Of a stretch of 64,000 nt of DNA, positions 55,101 through 64,000 are shown one piece after another. Within the stretch, counting starts at the first letter, position 1, and each line of letters opens with the position of its first letter. A program made the position numbers and the translations under genes. The notes below the pieces were generated by a model that saw nothing but the letters and a program-made list of their open reading frames with translations, ran no database searches and had not been told where the DNA came from. The DNA is from Undaria pinnatifida (lineage: Eukaryota; Sar; Phaeophyceae; Laminariales; Alariaceae), in NCBI GenBank assembly GCA_012845835.1, contig JABAKD010000027.1, positions 6,997,465-7,061,464 on the forward strand, in the 5' to 3' direction.

Positions 55101-55666
55101 TGATGAAACAAAACTACAAAACAGGCTACCGATAGATACAAAACTGGACTACCGTTCGTACGTTGCTGGGGGACACGCGAAGTGGGCAGTATCATTTACC
55201 TGGTTTACCCGTACCCACAGGTGACTGTTATATGCTGCTGTACTGCTGTACAGAAGAACACTAACCTAAGCGAGCCGGCCCCGCTGTAGCCCCTCCCACG
55301 TGCCCAGCACCTGCCTACCGTACCCGACCCCCAAGTGCGCCGACGGCCCCCCTCGCCGACTACGGCAGTAAACCCTCCCCACCCTGTTCCTGCGCCTCGC
55401 CATCTGCGGCCGTCCCTCAGGGTCATGCGGGTGCAGGCACCTCCTACGGCGGTGCCAGTGGTGATCATGCCTGAGAGGCGGCCTCGCCCGCCACGGTCGT
55501 GGCTTGTACTTGATGTTTGTTGGGAAACAAGGAGGGGGTTGCTGTTGTTTATGATTGCAGCGGAGGTGGTGACGCCGTCAGCCGTCGTGAGGGGGCACAG
55601 CAGCGATGCCAGGACCAGCAGCGGGACAAGAAGAGCACTTGCCTTGGCGCTCATGGACAGACACAT
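45864..55666 (-). CDS. Phytol/farnesol kinase (VTE5/FOLK family), 6 exons
   Basis: This membrane CTP-dependent prenyl-alcohol kinase is expected to phosphorylate phytol (from chlorophyll breakdown, towards tocopherol) or farnesol. Exons on the minus strand are 55666-55311, 52878-52740, 50146-50048, 49247-49138, 47815-47710 and 46178-45864. Together they give 374 residues, and all five junctions are phase-consistent. Signatures in order are SRKIVHATAAPLFMALWPFF, VPLIQAARLTVAGL, ELVKGISRSG, RASETLGGPLKYAL, GDGLADLVGR, NKSIEGT and VELLPPRLVGDDNFSVPVAA. These match the plant VTE5 order (SRKVVHI, RGPLYY, GGDGFADIVGR, KSWVGS, DDNxSVPL). The N-terminus has a strong hydrophobic leader (ALLVPLLVLASLLCPL), consistent with secretory or plastid-ER targeting. 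Phytol versus farnesol specificity cannot be told. It is divergent from the dehydrogenase gene. Confidence 0.93.
46190..46385 (+). repeat. Polypurine tract (pyrimidine tract of kinase intron 5)
   Basis: GAGGAGGGGAAGGGGAGGGG-type sequence. On the sense (minus) strand it is a long pyrimidine tract ending next to the exon 6 acceptor. Confidence 0.9.
47046..47275 (+). mobile_element. tRNA-derived SINE copies
   Basis: TAGTAGCTCAGTGGGTTGTG (A-box-like) and GTGAGTTCGATTCTCGAC (B-box-like) precede the body GAGCGTGCGCACTGGAGACA shared with 27000-27400. A second head (TAGCTCACTTGGTAGTGCT) starts at 47218. Confidence 0.7.
47710..47815 (-). CDS. Phytol/farnesol kinase exon 5
   Basis: It completes an Arg codon, then ASETLGGPLKYALMLVVLTA and LEWRSSVVGVVAILQ. 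Acceptor GGCGACAG, donor CAG/GTGTGT. Confidence 0.93.
47985..49015 (+). repeat. GGTTACAGCTA minisatellite in two blocks
   Basis: Degenerate units of about 15 bp (GGTTACAGCTATGACG, with CAACAATGACAG variants) lie at 47985-48420 and 48730-48990. The first block contains a 55-bp near-perfect duplication (GGCTCAACAAGACAATTACA...). It lies in kinase intron 4. Confidence 0.85.
49138..49247 (-). CDS. Phytol/farnesol kinase exon 4
   Basis: VPLIQAARLTVAGLSGNAEN, then GDVSSNELVKGISRSG and AG (phase 2). Acceptor CCAAAG, donor GGAAG/GTAAAT. Confidence 0.92.
50048..50146 (-). CDS. Phytol/farnesol kinase exon 3
   Basis: 33 codons: VSRKIVHATAAPLFMALWPF and FTARPCARFFAAA. This is the family SRK(V/I)VH signature. 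Acceptor CTACAAG, donor GCG/GTAAGA, phase 0. Confidence 0.95.
50241..50294 (+). repeat. Hairpin module copy
   Basis: CAGCTGTGAG, an inner TTGGTC/GATCGA stem and CTCATCTTTGCAAGCAG. Confidence 0.85.
51055..52395 (+). repeat. 1.3-kb ATGATGTTA satellite (kinase intron 2)
   Basis: About 120 units of 9 and 12 bp, ATGATGTTA and ATGATGATGTTA, with ACG alternating with ATG. It contains no gene. Confidence 0.98.
52430..52625. mobile_element. CGCGCGAGT repeat with 23-bp hairpin
   Basis: 52553-52575 (GTGACCCCCCCTGTTCCTTG...) pairs with 52586-52608 with one mismatch around a 10-nt loop. TCACTCGCGCGAGTAACC follows. Relatives are at 31700-31915 and 62890-63010. Confidence 0.8.
52740..52878 (-). CDS. Phytol/farnesol kinase exon 2
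   Basis: It completes an Arg codon (AG+A), then CVCAIPPPGISALGWDVGMS and a hydrophobic stretch to AQHEKIQPQ. Acceptor TGTCGCAG, donor CAG/GTACGC, phase 0 at the end. It aligns with the poorly conserved region before SRKVVH. Confidence 0.88.
52900..53135 (+). repeat. Polypurine tract upstream of kinase exon 2
   Basis: GGGGAGGGAGAGGGAGAGAG-type sequence. On the sense (minus) strand it is a pyrimidine tract reaching to within about 25 nt of the exon 2 acceptor. Confidence 0.92.
53140..54034 (+). mobile_element. Family C elements, nested copies with A-tail
   Basis: A fragment lies at 53150-53190, a G-tract-headed copy at 53450-53575 and a long copy at 53605-54034. The long copy ends GGTGACCGCC followed by about 16 A, the retroposon-like 3' end of the family. 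Confidence 0.8.
55015..55152 (+). repeat. Perfect 69-bp tandem duplication
   Basis: ATCTCCTATGCAGTTCGTGA through ACAAAACTGGACTAC occurs twice without a difference (55015-55083 and 55084-55152). It lies in kinase intron 1, so it is a recent event or an assembly artefact. Confidence 0.97.
55311..55666 (-). CDS. Phytol/farnesol kinase exon 1
   Basis: It encodes a leader MCLSMSAKASALLVPLLVLA and a low-complexity Ser/Thr/Gly/Arg-rich region to TVG plus AG (phase 2). The donor is GGCAG/GTGCTG. A second ATG lies four codons on. Exon assignment rests on phase match and leader composition, because this part of the family is not conserved. Confidence 0.75.
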
Positions 55667-55910
55667 CTTCGACTCCCGTCAGCGTAGCTCTTATGATAAG
55701 ATTCGCACTCGAACCCAGTTGGGGGTGTTACAGTTTGCAGTTGCGGGTGTCGTGAGAAAAGAGACGAGATTTTTCAAAGAAGGGTTTTCACAAGAGTTGA
55801 AAAGCTTTCGTTCTTTTATAAATTTCATATGAAAAAATGAGCGAAAAGAGGGGCATTTTCAAAACAGCCCCCTCCAAAACAGGTTGCAGTTCCCTGCTGC
55901 AACGCGCCTC
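55667..55910. promoter_or_regulatory. Divergent kinase/dehydrogenase promoter with TATA box
   Basis: TATAAAT (55817-55823) faces the dehydrogenase gene. With normal spacing, transcription would begin near 55848, so 55911 would be the first usable ATG. ATGs at 55830 (a 3-codon frame) and 55837 lie at or before that point. Confidence 0.5.
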
Positions 55911-61895
<5,985 letters not shown>

Positions 61896-62066
61896 TAAAG
61901 CTTAAATCTCACCACCTTTCCCCAAGTATTTTCATGATGTCGTGTATCATTTTTTATTACACCCTGGTGACCATTTAGTTTTTTGTTTGTTTGTTGTTTT
62001 TGTGACATGTGCTGCGATACTGTAGGGGTAACACAATTTAAAACAAAAATACCTTGAAATACGATC

Positions 62067-62110
62067 GCCGTGAGTTCCTCGAATTTAGGGTCGATATTTT
62101 AACCTTTGTT
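62067..62110 (+). repeat. Degenerate hairpin module
   Basis: GCCGTGAGTTCCTCGAATTT followed by GGGTCGATA and CCTTTG keeps the order of the module with a decayed 3' half. Confidence 0.4.
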
Positions 62111-62693
62111 TCTCTGGCCGACAAGGTTTTGTTTGCCTTATACCGCTGGAATCTCGTTTTGGTTTATCATGGTATGCGCTCCATACCTAAAGCAGGCCGT
62201 GGGATTTGTTTGATACCTCGAACAGGTAATGATCTAGTTCATATAGATCATCTACAGATCATCTAGATAATCTACGGTGCATTCCGCATCTGCCGCTGTA
62301 AGATGTGGTGCTGGATCGGCATCTATAGAGAGTACAAGGTTCCCCTTCGAGATGTGTTTGGCTTGAAATCCCGGGGAGTGTTCGCATGCTGGACAGGGAC
62401 AACAACTATTGAAAATTAAAGAAGAAAATAATCAGCCACCGCCCCTTTGTAACCGGGTAAGTAACACCGACCAGCCCAAACGAGTTTATAGCTTAGTCTA
62501 TATCCAACCCAGGAAACATGTGCTAGGTCGTGCAGATCGTACGGCTCCCACCGGGTAACATGAGCTACCCCGTACAGATCTTCTCCAAAGTCAGTTTTTT
62601 TGGGTGATAGGTGGAGCCCCTCTCCTCCATCGAGGGATCTCAGACACTGATTGGATTGACGATAGGCACAGCTCACGCTAGCGCTATAGTGGG

Positions 62694-63010
62694 AACCGAA
62701 GGAGGACACGCCAGCTAGCGCTGGAGTGCGATCGCAATTGAGTTAAATCGACACACAACGTGTATGAAAATACGTGGAAGTGTGGGGAGCTCAAGCTTTG
62801 TTTTTCCCCATCCGCGGGAGGATAAAAAAAAAAAAGGATGGACCTAGGTGCACGGTAGGGTAGTCACTTTTGGAGGCGTTTTGTTAAGTGGGTCGGGGTC
62901 AATCGCGCGAGTGACCCCCCTGTTCCTTGCGGTCTTTAGCTTTGGTGCTGTTATAGCTTGGCGACGCGAAGAATCCGCAAGGGGATGGTAAGCTACGCTG
63001 CGCCAAATCA
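62694..63010 (+). repeat. Family B repeat followed by CGCGCGAGT repeat
   Basis: Family B is at 62694-62840 (CCAGCTAGCGCTGG...GAGGATAAAAAAA). Next, 62890-63010 carries TCAATCGCGCGAGTGACCCC and CCTGTTCCTTGCGG, related to 52553-52625. It lies in dehydrogenase intron 4. Confidence 0.75.
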
Positions 63011-63082
63011 GTAGCCGAAAGTTTTTTTGTCCGAAATGTACGGGCTCGTTCTTGCGGGTGGGGAACACCCGTGGGCCGAGTC

Positions 63083-63343
63083 GTTCTACGGTGGTAGCCC
63101 CCCCCAACTTATTCTTTCACGAAACCGCCGGTTTCAAAACCAACTCCCGGTCGTATCTCCTGAAATACGGTGTGGTGTCCCTCGACACCCTCCCCGACGT
63201 CATCGATCGATGTAGACCTTTGCACACGAGAGAATATATGGATATACTTTGTTTTCGATCGTATCCATCCTTGTGTCGAGCAGTCATGAAACGTTCGTTA
63301 AATAAAATCGCTGGCTTCGGGGGGGGGAGGCTATCTTAGAATC
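63083..63343 (+). repeat. About 265-bp repeat with conserved frame, copy 2
   Basis: Match to 41630-41893. The plus frame LFFHETAGFKTNSRSYLLKY is open to about 63339. Confidence 0.7.
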
Positions 63344-63430
63344 AGTCGGCCCCGAGTGAAGATGGAAAAATGGAGGTACCCTCGCTACCGTGGCGTCGGT
63401 CGTTTTGTGTTTATGACCACCCGTGTATGA

Positions 63431-63743
63431 GACGCGTGCCACGATAGAGGTTCACCGATTTTTTTTCTTGGTGAGGTTCGTCACTTTTGGAGGTTAAGAC
63501 AGCTTTAAGACGTGTCCTTCATAACCCAAAAACCGATGTGGAGAAGAAGAAAAACAAAGAAAAAAAAAACTCTACCGGATGAAAAAATCCCATACGTAGG
63601 GCCTAGGTATGCAACAACGAGAACCATCATGCCGGAAGAAAAAAATAACCTTCTTTTCGGACGATCTTGGGGTGAGAAGCCCCCGTCATTCAGTGGCCAT
63701 TTCAGACGAAAAGTGCCGTCATACCTCTGTTGTAGCGCTTGCC
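63431..63743. mobile_element. MITE family M copy
   Basis: The left end GACGCGTGCCACGATAGAGG and right end CCTCTGTTGTAGCGCTTGCC are decayed terminal repeats. The inside contains CGGACGATCTTGGGGTGAG and GATGAAAAAATCCC, collinear with 7246-7708. Confidence 0.8.
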
Positions 63744-64000
63744 GTGATACCGCTGAAACTGCGTTTTCGTGTAGGGGACGTGGACCCGCTATTAATAGAA
63801 AGAAGAAAATTGTACCGCCAAAGTAGTCGGGTGGAACAGGAAGAAGGCGCACAGGGCTGCCCTTGTGGCAACACGGACGCGAGTAGAAGCCACGTAGCGG
63901 GAGAAATGTGAATTTTACACGGGGGAACGGAACGTGTTGAGGGGAAAGAGATGAGGAAAATTGACGGGTGTGACATGGAGAGGTTTGGTACGTTAGATAG

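Overview
The window looks like nuclear DNA of a photosynthetic stramenopile, most likely a brown alga. Three points support this. First, four conserved eukaryotic genes are present, and three of them are cut by long spliceosomal introns of 0.6-9 kb. Second, adjacent genes strictly alternate in strand (-,+,-,+). Third, one gene is a phytol/farnesol-kinase homologue with a secretory-type leader. The species assignment is inference. No bacterial operons, rRNA genes or CRISPR arrays were seen.

Layout. Positions 1-17.3 kb are almost entirely repeats (G-tracts, tandem arrays, MITEs, foldback elements), with one weak candidate terminal exon at 871-1260. CDC20 (17360-18982, minus, intronless in this window) and TSR3 (19413-39837, plus, seven exons) are divergent across a 430-bp promoter that holds a palindromic E2F-type site and a CCAAT box. 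The 9-kb first intron of TSR3 carries antisense remnants of a PIF1/Helitron-like helicase and an OTU-like protease exon. TSR3 converges on a six-exon phytol/farnesol kinase gene (55666-45864, minus) across a 6-kb repeat-filled intergenic region. The kinase gene is in turn divergent from glutathione-dependent formaldehyde dehydrogenase (class III ADH, plus). The first four exons of that gene (56055 or 55911 to 61820) lie in the window and the rest lies beyond it.

The exon models were built by reading splice sites, checking that intron phases match across every junction, and comparing the joined protein with remembered family motifs. All junctions listed for TSR3, the kinase and the dehydrogenase are phase-consistent. 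The genes are housekeeping: mitotic exit (CDC20), 18S rRNA modification (TSR3), prenyl-alcohol salvage (kinase) and formaldehyde detoxification (ADH3). They do not form a pathway. They are linked as two head-to-head pairs.

The most unusual signals are not genes. A roughly 50-nt module (CAGCTGTGAG ... CTTTGCAAGCTG) recurs about a dozen times in several element contexts. Its internal stem changes sequence but keeps pairing. Eight of 14 internal splice acceptors have very long pyrimidine tracts just upstream, built from simple repeats or retroposon heads. Complementary tetranucleotide arrays flank exons 5-6 of TSR3.
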